Positions 1 to 10,710 of a stretch of 22,500 nt of DNA are shown here, piece by piece. The stretch covers positions 30,403,096 to 30,425,595 of the forward strand of contig NC_045140.1 in NCBI RefSeq assembly GCF_008831285.2. The letters are read 5' to 3'. The position numbers and the translations under genes are program-made. Within the stretch, counting starts at the first letter, position 1. The number at the start of each line of letters is the position of its first letter. The DNA comes from Nymphaea colorata (taxonomy: Eukaryota; Streptophyta; Magnoliopsida; Nymphaeales; Nymphaeaceae). The notes under the pieces are model-generated. The model did not search any database. It was given only the letters and a program-made list of their open reading frames with translations, and was not told the DNA's origin.

Positions 1-701
<701 letters not shown>

Positions 702-1176
702 TGGTAGGGTCTTGTCCGTGGCCGACCTAAGTCTGAAACCAACGGCCGTGCCTACCCCCACGATCACCTTGGACCAACCAGAAGACTTCCTAGACAAATT
801 AAAACAAAGACACTACCCAGTCGGACAGGACCCCGACTTAGAAAATCCCGGATAGGTAGCGGAATACAAGAGAGGCTATACCCAAATCCAAGCAAAACCT
901 ACTACACAAATCTAAGAGATGCGAGGCTAATACAAGCGGAAGCGATACATTTGTTAAAAATCACTCAAACTCACTCAAGCAAACCATGCAAACCACGCCT
1001 AAACGCACAAACCACACCCACCCGTAGGAGGCTAGTGCTGGCACGAGGTCGTGTCCTTGGCGCAGTGCCGCGGAGGTCCCTCTATGCACAACTACGACCT
1101 CACGGTCGGGCTGAAAGCAAAATGCAGAAATAAATGCTACCTCCCGCGTGTCTAAAGAGAGGAGTAGAGTGTACCG

Positions 1177-1234
1177 GCCAAGGCTAGCTTGGCTAAGCAG
1201 TCAAAAGCCTCGAGGTGAGATTCCACACTCGAGG
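1177..1234. other. Conserved twin inverted repeats in LTR (element A, left)
   Basis: Two short perfect inverted repeats close together: GCCAAG/CTTGGC around a 5-base loop (1177-1193), then CCTCGAG/CTCGAGG around 13 bases (1208-1234). Both are kept in all four LTRs of the window, including those of element B, within a well conserved U5 block (about 940-1240). Confidence 0.6.
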
Positions 1235-1586
1235 ACTACCAGCAACACGAAAGAAGAGGGCTGGTGCAGAGCTGAACTCCAAAAGAAGAGGCCGTGAGTG
1301 AAGTCAAGCCGTTCCAAGAGACGCGTGAAGTAGGATCACCCCGCCGGAATCGCCTAGGAGCACTTCAACGCCTTGCTGGATGTCTGGGGGACCTTCTGGA
1401 ATCCACGCCGGAGAGTCGCCGGAAAAAGAGCAGAGGTGGCCGGAGGTGGCCGGAGGTCGCCGGAATATGCTGGATCAAGGCCCGCCGGTTCCAAAGACTT
1501 CAAGGATGCGGCTAGCAATGCCGCGGTCTTCCTTGGCGCTAAGGTTGAAACCAACTAGGCGCGGGACTTGGACTGAGTGGGTTCGG

Positions 1587-1616
1587 ACCAGGTGGGACCA
1601 GGTGGGACCAGGTGGG
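1587..1616. repeat. Three 10-bp tandem units (accaggtggg)
   Basis: Three perfect copies. The other element A LTR (9718-9737) and both element B LTRs have two, so the array changed by one unit after insertion of A. Confidence 0.8.
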
Positions 1617-2417
1617 CCCGGGCTAGGTTTGGCCAGCGAGCTAGGTCATAGGTAGAGTAGGCTAGGTAGGTCCTACGGTCAAAATCTTCGGTTGACCGGG
1701 TGTGGGGAAGGGACTCAAATGAGGGTTCCTACAAAGTAGCTAGGGTGGGTTTGAGTGGCTCGGTTTAGGGTAGATGAGAAAATGGAAATGGAAAGGCAAG
1801 TGGTAACTTGGTAAGTTCGGGTGAGCTCGGGGTAATTGGGTAGGGTAGAGTTGGCTAAGAATATGGAGAATATTCCATGATAGGATTGTCCTCCAAGATT
1901 CTAGGCTAGGTGGCGTTCTAGAAGGGCTATCTCCCTAATACGTAGGAGAGAGGCTAGGGATCTTGGTGAGGTGTATAGGTGAGGTGGCGATTGGCTGATG
2001 AGGTGTGTGGCTGGGCAATATCCTAGCTAAAATGGAGGAGGAGGTGGCAGTCAACAAGGTGATCAGCCACCTACGAAGTAGGAGAAGATCTCTCAAAAGA
2101 GAATCGCCCCTTCCAAATGTGATCCACTAGCTACAAGCTAGGGATGTGGAGGATTTCACTCCAAGGTTCTCTCCCAAGTGCTCCCGATCATGCCACGTGT
2201 ACAGATATGTGGTGGAGATGGCGAAGGGCCCAAGTCAAGCAATCACTTACCGATTTGGGTGAGACAAATGCGAAATCCCCAAATGTGACGACGCAAGAGT
2301 GCTTTCCCCAAATGTGGCCGGATTTTCCCCAATTGAGGCCGGAATCTCCCAAATGCACACACGAATAACTCGAACACTTGCAGCCCGGATGGAGTGATGC
2401 CGGAATCAATGCAGCAG

Positions 2418-2443
2418 TGGCCGGAATTAGACAATTCCGGCCA
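2418..2443. other. Perfect 11-bp hairpin in element A LTR
   Basis: TGGCCGGAATT and AATTCCGGCCA around a 4-base loop, just beside the long CT-rich tract. The right LTR (10543-10568) has one stem mismatch. Element B has a shorter, imperfect form near 14171-14195. Confidence 0.65.
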
Positions 2444-2479
2444 ATTTCCAGAACTGGCCGCGCCTAGTCCTCTTGCCGA

Positions 2480-2585
2480 TTCTCTCTTTCTTTTACTTTA
2501 ATTTTTCATTTGGGCGTCTTTCTTTTTCTTTTCTTTTCTTTCTGATTTTTCTCGCCCTTCTTTTCTGTTGTTTTCTTTCTGATTT
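2480..2585. repeat. CT-rich tract, element A left LTR
   Basis: About 105 bases dominated by TTTCTTTT-type runs on the plus strand, so purine-rich in the element RNA. An equivalent tract is in all four LTRs in the middle of the presumed R-U5 leader. Confidence 0.7.
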
Positions 2586-3321
2586 CGACCAGCAAGAGGG
2601 AGGACAAGGCAGTGGCTAAATCTGAACTTTCTTGGCTCAAAGAAACTAAAACAATCGAATGAAACTCATAGAATTAAACGACAATAACTAGCTGGAGGTG
2701 CGTGACTAGTAAAATCGAGTTTAAGGACGATTTCCACCGTGGGAAAGGCTAGCTTGCTGGCTGTGATTCCAGCAAGAACTCCCCTTGGCCGAACTCTCCC
2801 CTAAACTCTCTTAACGCCGTTGCACGCCCCTACAATCGAGTTATGGACGCTTACCTCTAAGAGCCCAAATCTGGAGTGGATACTTCACCCTTCTAGTCGC
2901 CTAGAGGATGAAGTCTTCCCAGTACGAAGAGGCCTCTAACCTTCACGGGTGGAGACGTGGAGGCTGCACCGCTACCATTGATGAAGACGTGGGGAACAAA
3001 TCCATGGGAAGAAGCACCTTGCGCCGGACGCTTGGAAGCTCTTCATTTGGCTAACCCTTCGGTTGAGTGATTAGGGAAGAATAGAAGAAGAAATCAAGGC
3101 TAAGAGAGAAGAATACCGTCGGGTATAGCTGCTGTTGCTTGAGGAATTTCAGCAAGTTGCATCGAAAATTCCCCAATGTAAGACGGAGGAAGAAGAACGT
3201 GGCTTGGAGAGGAGACGCGCGTGAGAGGGAGAGAACTCGAGTAGAGGAGAAGAGAGAGAGTCGATTCACACAAATGACTTCTATTCTCGAATTTTGCATA
3301 CAGATCCAAAAGAATTCTAAA

Positions 3322-3329
3322 TATTTATA
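3322..3329 (-). promoter_or_regulatory. TATA box, element A 3' LTR
   Basis: TATAAATA in element sense, about 545 bases inside the LTR, followed downstream by a CT-rich patch (about 3270-3220) typical of plant core promoters. Same position as in the other three LTRs. Confidence 0.7.
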
Positions 3330-3872
3330 ATACTGAATTAAAAAGCGGATCTAAACAATTGATCCAACCCAAAATCAAAATCCAAAACGGAATTGACTAC
3401 CAAAGCAAATGCGCACTCTAAAATCAAAGAAAACGCAAGCAAACTCGAACTCGAGACTTAGTGTCTCGTCCCTAACTCGTCCTCTCCTTAGCCCGCACGC
3501 TGTGGGCCTTGGTTCAGACCAGAAATTCGCCTAGGCTCGCCCTAGGCTGACCCTAAGTGCATGAGTATAGCGAAGACCTAGGTTGGACTAGACCGGACTC
3601 GGACTTGACCCCTTTCGCCTTGGTCCTCAAGAGCCTCGCTTAGAGCCGTTGCCTCTCCTCCCGCTCCTCCCTCGGCATCGATTCTAAGCTGAATATGTTC
3701 AGTTTGTAAGGTCTGCACCTGATGCACTACGCCTCCCTTTTGACTCAGCCTTGAGTCATCTTGGCCTTGTAGGGCCTTAATCGCATGAAGGGCGGTTTTG
3801 CCCCGCGCCCTTTGGCTGCTCTCAGCGACATCTGTGGCTACCCTAGGCCACTCTGCAGGTTGACCCGTATCA

Positions 3873-3885
3873 GATCCACCCTCCT
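3873..3885 (-). other. Element A polypurine tract
   Basis: In element sense AGGAGGGTGGATC lies directly before the LTR start TGATACGGGT. Position and purine content fit the plus-strand primer. It is also coding: it falls inside the pol C-terminal reading frame (residues QEGGS). Confidence 0.85.
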
Positions 3886-3890
3886 GAGAT

Positions 3891-3910
3891 GGAGCTTGTC
3901 CCCAAGCTCC
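3891..3910 (-). other. Hairpin adjoining the element A polypurine tract
   Basis: GGAGCTTG and CAAGCTCC form a perfect 8-bp stem around a 4-base loop, five bases beyond the polypurine tract. The same hairpin (7 bp) occurs at the equivalent place in element B at 15700-15717. It overlaps codons of the AWGQAP segment, so coding constraint is an alternative explanation. Confidence 0.6.
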
Positions 3911-4104
3911 TGTAGGGAATTGGAATTTTACCTTGTCAAACAACTCCCAGGAGGTACCACCATCGATTCCTTCCCATTCAATCAAAACCTCGTGGCGGGC
4001 TCTACCATCTCTAGTGACCCATCGGTGCTTTAGGATTCGATATGGGCGTTGGCTAACATCTGGTAATGGTTCCTCTTGCTCTGGTACTGGCCCATGATGC
4101 GGCT

Positions 4105-4338
4105 TCAACCGAGAGACATGGAATACTGGATGGACAAGGGCTGTAGGGGCAAAGCTATGCGATAGGCTGCCTTACCAATTTTCTGAAGAACTCGAAACGG
4201 CCCATAGTATCTTGGCAGAAGCTTCGAATAGGGCTGTCCTAGCAACGATTTCTGCTTCATGGGCAGCCTCTTTAACCATACCATGTTGCCTACCTCAAAT
4301 TCTCTGTCTCTACGCCCCTTATCATGCGCCTTTTTCAT
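4105..4338 (-). pseudogene. pol: Element A integrase C-terminal GPY/F module
   Basis: Continuation of integrase in a new frame. It has FEVGNMVWLKRLP followed by LLPRYYGPFRVLQKIGKAAY, the GPY/F module found in Gypsy and retroviral integrases. Another frame change near 4110 leads to the LKPHHG stretch that starts the chromodomain segment. Confidence 0.88.
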
Positions 4339-6005
4339 TCTAGCCTGGGCCCTCTGGATGTTTCTTTTAGCGTGGCTAGAATGTCATCCCTGTTTCTCAA
4401 GGCAACATCGACCTCATCTTCTCTTGCGGTGTCTACCTCATACCTCGGGACATAACTCGGCGGGCAACCATACAGGGCTTCATAGGGAGTCATGCCGGTT
4501 CCTGAATGGAGGCTGGTGTTATAGGACCACTCAGCCCAAGATAAATATTTGACCCAGGTGTTGGGTCTCTCTCCGGCGTAACACCTCAGATAGGTCTCCA
4601 GTGTCCTGTTGACTACTTCGCTCTGCCCATCTGTTTGAGGATGATGGGCGGTGCTAAAGTTGATCACTGTACCCGCCATTCTCATATACTCCCTCCAAAA
4701 AGCACTGAGGAAGATCGAGTCCCGATCGCAGACAATGGTCTTGGGCATACCATGCAGCTTTCCAACGTGATCTTGGTAAACATTAGCAACCATTGGTCCA
4801 TGGTAGTTTCTGGGTAGGGCCACAAAATGGTTGTACTTGGTTAAGCGATCCACCACGACCAACACCGCCTCTTTCCCTTCAGCTCGGGGCATTGCATCAA
4901 TGAAGTCCATTGATACATCTTCCCATGGCTTATCCGGTATGGGCAAAGGGTTCAAGTGCCCTGGAGGCTTGATGGCCTCATATTTTTCACGTTGGCAGGT
5001 AGGGCAGGCTTTCACGTAATCCCTCACGTCTGCTTTCATTCCCTCCCACCAAAACTGTGCCTTAATGCGCCCCATAGTTTTAGCCACGCCTTCGTGACCA
5101 GCAATGCTCGAGTCATGAAAATGTTTGAGTAGCTCAACCTTGAGAGGCGAGTTCTTTGGTACCAAGGCTCGTCGCTTCTTGCAGAGTATTTCTCCTCTTA
5201 ACGAATAGTGGGGAATAGACTCTGGATTCTGGCGTATGGACTGCTTGAGGAGCCTAAGTGTTAGATCCTGATCTTGCTCCTGAGTTAGTCTATCCCAAAG
5301 GTCGGTCTCAATCACAGAAAGAGTTTTTAAGTGCTCTGGCATGCGTGACAAGGAGTCTGCAGCAGAGTTTTCGGTTCCCTTCTTGTACTCTATCGTGAAA
5401 TCGTAGCCAAGGAGTTTGGCTAACCATCTCTGCTGGATAGGAGTCGAGACGCGTTGCTTTACCATGTACCTCAAACTGCTGTGGTCCGTTCTCACCACAA
5501 ATCTTCGCCCAATCAGATAGGGCCTCCACTTGTCTACTGCTAAGACTATTGCCAAAAGCTCCTTTTCATAGGTGGAAAAGGGTTTGGCCCGCTCCGTGAG
5601 GGCTTTCGACATAAACGCAATTGGGTGGCCCTCTTGGCTCAGAACTGCACCGACGCCTACGTCACTAGCATCTGTCTCAATTATGAAATCCTTAGAGAAA
5701 TCAGGGAGAGCAAGTACTGGGGCACTCATCATAGCGGCCTTCAGTTTGACAAAGGCCTCTCTTGCTTTCTCAGTCCATGTAAACTCCCCCTTTTTCAACA
5801 TGTGCGTCAAGGGAGAAGCGATCAAACCATAGCCTTTGATAAATCTGCGATAGTACCCCGTGAGGCCTAAAAATCCCCGCATGCCTCGAGGGTCCTTCGG
5901 CAAGGGCCATTGCTCCATGGCCTGGAGTTTTTCAGGGTCGGCTCTGACCCCCTCATGTGATACGATGTGACCCAAATACCCATAGAAGTCTGCCCAAAGC
6001 TGCAC
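4335..6005 (-). pseudogene. pol: Element A RT end, RNase H and integrase core (long open segment of pol)
   Basis: The longest intact stretch of pol, 556 codons; its first codon is GTG after a frameshift, not a real start. Residues 8-60 are the RT end ([20 protein letters not shown]). RNase H runs about 108-220 with acidic residues at D112 (TDASD), E149 (YEKELL), D174 (RTDHSSL) and D217 (AADSLSR). The integrase zinc finger is His/His/Cys/Cys at about H297, H304, C334, C337. The integrase core has D367, D427 and E463, a D-D-35-E arrangement. All catalytic residues are present. It ends at a frameshift near 4338 and continues in the next segment. Confidence 0.93.
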
Positions 6006-6712
6006 TTGGACATTTTTGCGAATAGGGTATTCTCCCTTAATATTCTCAACACTGTGCGAAGGTGCTCGACATGCTGTTCAATACTCTGGCTGTACACAAG
6101 AATGTCATCGAAGAAGACTAACACGAAGTCACGCAGGAACTGACGAAACACGTCATTCATACATCGTTGGAATGTTGCGGGCGCGTTCGTAAGTCCAAAC
6201 GGCATGACCAAAAACTCATAATGGCCGTCATGGGTACGAAATGCCGTCTTTGTAATGTCTTCCTCATACATTCGAATTTGGTGGTACCCTGACCGGAGAT
6301 CCAACTTGGAAAGATGCGAGCTCCAGATAGTTCATCCAAGAGTTCATCAATAACAGGAATTGGATGCCTATCCTTGACAGTAGCTTCGTTCAAGGCCCTG
6401 TAATCCACACAGAATCTCCATGTGTTGTCCTTTTTCTTGACGAGAAGGACTGGCGACGAAAGGGACTAGAACTGGCCGAATAATATTACTTTCTCGCATT
6501 TCTTTGACCAATCGCTCAATTTCTGATTTTTGAGCGTACCCATAGCGGTACGGGCGCACGTTAACCGGCTCTGTGCCGTTGGTCAATACTATCCTGTGGT
6601 CATATGATCGAGGTGGAGGAAGTCCTTTAGGTTCCTCGAATATATCCTTGAACTCTCCAACACTTTCTGAATCTGCTCGGGTACTTTCTCTTCTGATCCT
6701 CTTGAGCGACAA
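5867..6712 (-). pseudogene. pol: Element A reverse transcriptase (several frameshifts)
   Basis: RT domain spread over at least three frames. 6712-6470 carries the entry region ([36 protein letters not shown]). 6408-6310 carries [20 protein letters not shown]. 6304-6010 carries [36 protein letters not shown] and the catalytic [10 protein letters not shown] (FFDD at residues 64-67 of that segment). Breaks lie near 6460, 6310 and 6005, with others near 6790 and 6690 in the protease-RT linker. Motifs are well preserved apart from the shifts, so the damage looks recent. The frame after 6005 continues into the RT thumb and RNase H. Confidence 0.9.
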
Positions 6713-6789
6713 CTTCCTCTGCCACTGAAACTAACCAAGCCGCTGGTCTCTGGACTGCTATAGCCTTTAGCGCTGCCTTGGGTGCCAAA

Positions 6790-7189
6790 CTAGGATCGAC
6801 TGCCCTTAGCACTACTTCCTTCCTCCACCCTCTTAGGTAGGCACATCTCCATGGTAGAGAAGTCCCACCAAATTCGCCCTAAGGTCTTGAGCCATTTGAC
6901 TCCAAGAATGATATCTACGCTGGGTAGAGGGACAACTAGCAAGTCGACTGTATAAGGATCTTCTGAAGCACGAGCTCTACGTTGCACACTTGCGAGTGCA
7001 AGGGAGACACTCACCATTGGCCACCAGTACTTTAAGAGTTGGGTGCTCTTCGATGGTACAATTCAATTCCTGAGCGAGGTGGTCACCCACGAAATTGTGA
7101 GTAGCCCCCGAATCCAAAAGAACAAGAACATTTCTCTTTCCAATTTGCCCTATAACTCTCATAGCATCTGGTCGGTTAGGGTCTGTCAT
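6790..7189 (-). pseudogene. Element A aspartic protease (frameshifted)
   Basis: Retroviral-type aspartic protease that would cut the Gag-Pol precursor. The active-site motif is clear in 7189-6977: VLVLLDSGATHNFV, with the catalytic Asp in DSG. The second half lies in another frame, 7017-6790, with VDIILGVKWLKTLG followed by a tryptophan-rich segment typical of plant Ty3/Gypsy proteases. The frame break falls between about 7017 and 6977. It sits between gag and RT as expected for Gypsy elements. Confidence 0.85.
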
Positions 7190-7324
7190 GGTATGACAAG
7201 CGCCCTCAGGGGTGGCCTTTCCTGCTCTTGAGGCTCTTCTCGGGCCTCCAATTCCTCTATTTCTTCGATCATAGGGGATTGATCTTCTTCATCGTCGGCG
7301 TCACATCCAAAACCGTGTAGACTC

Positions 7325-8654
7325 GAATGTGCTTGCACTTGTGCGTAGGGTCCCACTTTCTTTACACCAGAAACACTGCTTGTTCTTGATTAACTCTTCT
7401 CTTTCTTCCCGAGTTAGTACAGGAGGGCTCGACCCTTGAAAGCGGGTTTAGGTTCTTCTTTACGCGGAGGGGCTGGAAGGATTTTTGCGGTTGAGGGATC
7501 TCCCTCACACGGACTGTTCCGGGGTTTCTCCATTGTCGGTACAAGGCTTGTTTCTTTCTTTGCCTATCCTCGATGGAACGTGCTTTGGCAAAGCACTTCC
7601 GCAACTCCGTGTTGGCTCAGCCCGTATATCTATTGAATTTCCTCCTTCAATCCTCCAACAAATGCGGCAATGAGGGACTTGGGCGTCCAATCAACCATGC
7701 TTGCTAAATTCTCAAACTTGGCTTGGTATTCTTGAACTGATGCGGTTTGTCTTAGATTACGCAACTCGATGTCGTAATCTACATAGGAAGACTCACCAAA
7801 TCTGAGCATGAGAGCTTCTTTGAACTCTCCCCACGTATTGACTGGCTCCTTGAGCTTGAGCCAACGATACCATCTCCTAGCTTCGCCATCGAAGTGTAGA
7901 ATGGACGTTTGAAGCCATTCTTCATCAGGAATCATCTGACATGTGAAGTACTCCTCCACTTGAAAAATCCAATCTAAGGGTTCCTTGCCATTGAATCTAG
8001 GGAAGTCAATGCGAACCATAGGAATCCTCGGTTGGTTTCTTGGCGCTGCCTGACGCTCTCTATATGGCTCCCAAGAAGGTGGTTCACGGTCTCCTCTATC
8101 ACCCCATCTACGATCTGAATTAATATTCTCCCACTGTGTGCCTCCAAATCTGGACCTATACTGGCTGGATTGGGGTCCATAAGGCTCTCGTTCTCCCACT
8201 CAGGCGAGGAGTTATGATGCCCACCGTGATAGTTGTTGAGGTTGGTGGGCTGTGCTTGGAAACCTCCATTATTGCTGTTATTCCCCCCGGGTGGTGGTCT
8301 ACTAGGGCCGGCTTGCGAATGGAAGGGATTAGGACCAACGTTGGGCGGTCCATTGAGTATGCCCTTGCCCTTATCAACGTGGGGCTGTGGGGGATCCGGG
8401 TTGTTTCTCCTAAGGGCCTCTTGATTGGCCGTCATGACTCTCATCATCTCCTTGATCTCATCTAACTCGTTGAGCTTAGAAAGTTGTTTCTTGTAGTCGC
8501 TCATCTCGTGGCGGATTTTCAAAACCTCATTTTCGATGTGAACCATTCTTTCCACCGCGTATACCTCCATCTCAGTAGATGGCTGTTCCTCATTGGCTGA
8601 GGTCTCCGCCTCAACATCTGGTGCCTCGGGCACGACTTGCTTCTTCTTAACCAT
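7325..8654 (-). pseudogene. gag: Element A gag (broken)
   Basis: Gag polyprotein, which would form the particle and bind element RNA. Translation should start at the ATG at 8654 (MVKKKQ...). The first part (8654 to about 8200) has an acidic stretch, a helical segment including DEIKEMMRVMTANQEAL and a Pro/Asn/Gly-rich linker. After a frameshift near 8200 the reading continues in another frame to 7630 with the typical retrotransposon gag core: FPRFNGKEPLDWIFQVEEYF, then DGEARRWYRW, then LASMVDW. Further shifts near 7630-7605 lead to a basic segment (7604-7362). A zinc-knuckle remnant starting CFWCKE lies at about 7375-7330 with its His and last Cys in a shifted frame. Gag cannot be made whole from this copy. 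Confidence 0.85.
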
Positions 8655-8816
8655 TGCGATGGTTAAGTCCAAAAAAAAAACAGAAATCCAAACGTCTAAA
8701 AGAATCACACGACTAGCTGAAAACCACTGACTCTGACACTGACAAGAATTCCACTGTATTCTGCCCTGTATAAAACCAAATGCCGATACTGTACTTGCTT
8801 GCTGCTGCTCCAAGGA
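8655..8816 (-). other. Element A leader between primer-binding site and gag
   Basis: About 160 bases of untranslated leader between the primer-binding site and the likely gag ATG at 8654. The gag frame happens to stay open upstream through the primer-binding site into the LTR (to 8873), but these codons read like leader sequence and the first sensible ATG is at 8654. Confidence 0.6.
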
Positions 8817-8829
8817 GGCTCTGATACCA
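8817..8829 (-). other. Element A primer-binding site (initiator tRNA-Met)
   Basis: In element sense this reads TGGTATCAGAGCC, which pairs over 13 bases with the 3' end of plant initiator tRNA-Met. It sits three bases (ATT) inside the LTR end, the usual position for priming minus-strand DNA synthesis. Confidence 0.95.
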
Positions 8830-9306
8830 AATTGGTAGGGTCTTGCCCGTGGCCGACCTAAGTCTGAAACCAACGGCCGTGCCTACCCCCACGATCACCT
8901 TGGACCAACCAGAAGACTTCCTAGACAAATTAAAACAAAGACACTACCCAGTCGGACAGGACCCCAACTTAGAAAATCCCGGATAGGTAGCGGAGTACAA
9001 GAGAGGCTATACCCAAACCCAAGCAAAACCTACTACACAAATCTAAGAGATGCGAGGCTAATACAAGCGGAAGCGATACATTTGTTAAAATCACTCAAAC
9101 TCACTCAAGCAAACCATGCAAACCACGCCTAAACGCACAAACCACACCCACCCGTAGGAGGCTAGTGCTGGCACGAGGTCGTGTCCTTGGCGCAGTGCCG
9201 CGGAGGTCCCTCTATGCACAACTACGACCTCACGGTCGGGCCGAAAGCAAAATGCAGAAATAAGTGCTACCTCCCGCGTGTCTAAAGAGAGGAGTAGAGT
9301 GTACCG

Positions 9307-9364
9307 GCCAAGGCTAGCTTGGCTAAGCAGTCAAAAGCCTCGAGGTGAGATTCCACACTCGAGG
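9307..9364. other. Conserved twin inverted repeats in LTR (element A, right)
   Basis: Same pair as at 1177-1234, both stems unchanged. Confidence 0.6.
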
Positions 9365-10542
9365 ACTATCAGCAACACGAAAGAACGGGGCTGATGCAGA
9401 GCTGAACTCCAAAAGGAAGAGGCCGGGCGTGAAGACAAGCCACTCCAAGAGACGCGTGAAGTAGGATCACCCCGCCGGAATCGCCTCGGAGCACTTCAAC
9501 GCCTTGCTGGATGTCTGGGGGACCTTCTGGAATCCACGCCGGAGAGTCGCCGGAAAAAGAGCAGAGGTGGCCGGAGGTCGCCGGAGGTCGCCGGAATATG
9601 CTGGATCAAGGCCCGCCGGTTCCAAAGACTTCAAGGATGCGGCTAGCAATGCCGTGGTCTTCCTTGGCGCTAAGGTTGAAACCAACTAGGCGCAGGACTT
9701 GGACTGAGTGGGTTCGGACCAGGTGGGACCAGGTGGGCCCGGGCTAGGTTTGGCCAGCGAGCTAGGTCATAGGTAGAGTAGGCTAGGTAGGTCCTACGGT
9801 CAAAGTCTTAGGTTGACCGGGTGTAGGGAAGGGACTCAAATTGGGGTTCCTACAAAGTAGCTAGGGTAGGTTTGAGTGGCTCGGTTTAGGGTAGATGAGA
9901 AAATGGAAATGGAAAGGCAAGCGGTAACTTGGTAAGTTCGGGTAGGCTCGGGGTAATTGGGTAGGGGTAGAGTTGGCTAAGAATATGGAGAATATTCCTT
10001 GATAGGATTGTCCTCCAAGATTCTAGGCTAGGTGGCGTTCTAGAAGGGCTATCTCCCTAATACGTAGGAGAGAGGCTAGGGATGTTGGTGAGGTGTCTAG
10101 GTGAGGTGGCAAGCTGGCTGATGAGGTGTGTGGCCGGGCAATATCCTAGCTAAAATGGAGGAGGAGGTGGCAGTCAACAAGGTGAGCAGCCACCTACGAA
10201 GTAGGAGAAGATCTCTCAAAAGAGAACTCGCCCCTTCCAAATGTGATCCACTAGCTACAAGCTAGGGATGTGGAGGATTTCACTCCAAGGTTCTCTCTCA
10301 AGTGCTCCAGATCATGCCACGTGTACAGATGTGTGGTGGAGATGGCGAAGGGCCCAAGTCAAGCAATCACTTACCGATTTGGGTGAGACAAATGCGGAAT
10401 CCCCAAATGTGACGACGCAAGAGTGCTTTCCCCAAATGTGGCCGGATTTTCCCCAATTGAGGCCGGAATCTCCCAAATGCACACACGAATAACTCGAACA
10501 CTTGCTGCCCTGGATGGAGTGATGCCGGAATCAATGCAGCAG

Positions 10543-10568
10543 TGGCCGGAACTAGACAATTCCGGCCA
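10543..10568. other. Hairpin in element A right LTR
   Basis: Copy of the 2418-2443 inverted repeat with one mismatch in the stem (AACT for AATT). Confidence 0.6.
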
Positions 10569-10604
10569 ATTTCCAGAACTGGCCGCGCCTAGTCCTCTTG
10601 CCGA

Positions 10605-10710
10605 TTCTCTCTTTCTTTTACTTTAGTTTTTCAATTGGGCGTCTCTCTTTTTCTTTTCTTTTCTTTCTGATTTTTCTCGCCCTTCTTTTCTGTTTTTTTC
10701 TTTCTGATTT
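10605..10710. repeat. CT-rich tract, element A right LTR
   Basis: Counterpart of 2480-2585. Confidence 0.7.

Larger units (their letters stand above)
702..3872 (-). repeat. Element A 3' LTR (left copy)
   Basis: A 3171-bp direct repeat of 8833-11998. On the plus strand it starts TGGTAGGG at 702 and ends GTATCA at 3872, next to the polypurine tract. It holds a TATA box (3322-3329), a long CT-rich tract (about 2480-2585, purine-rich in element sense), conserved hairpins near 1177-1234 and 2418-2443, and three tandem copies of a 10-bp unit (accaggtggg, 1587-1616) where the other LTR has two. With the TATA box only about 550 bp inside the LTR, most of its length should be R and U5, giving a transcript leader of more than 2.5 kb. 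Confidence 0.95.
3578..4108 (-). pseudogene. pol: Element A pol C-terminus: chromodomain plus tail running into the LTR
   Basis: A 176-codon segment starting at a TTG after a frameshift. Residues 22-64 form a plant chromovirus-type chromodomain (PYRILKHRWV, EVLIEWEGIDGGTSWE, ending KFQFP). In known chromoviruses this domain directs integration to particular chromatin. The frame then continues through AWGQAPSQEGGSDTGQP, crosses the polypurine tract and enters the 3' LTR at about residue 79, going on for about 97 codons inside the LTR. The AWGQAP...GQP tail is shared with the downstream frame of element B at 15572-16228. The segment has no internal stop but is cut off from the rest of pol by shifts. 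Confidence 0.85.

Noticed and set aside
2144-2368. 74-codon plus-strand ORF in the element A left LTR, repeated at 10268-10492
   Set aside because: It recurs only because the LTR is repeated. The homologous DNA in element B is read in a different frame, so the amino acids are not conserved.
4259-4552. Plus-strand ORFs over pol, such as 4259-4552, 5572-5832 and 3785-4033
   Set aside because: Antisense shadows of the integrase, RNase H and chromodomain coding strand.
8817-8829. tRNA gene
   Set aside because: Only the 3'-end complement of initiator tRNA-Met is present, as a primer-binding site; no cloverleaf surrounds it.
8655-8873. Upstream extension of the gag frame from an ATG at 8873 inside the LTR
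   Set aside because: It would translate the LTR end and primer-binding site; residues look random and a better ATG with a gag-like start is at 8654.
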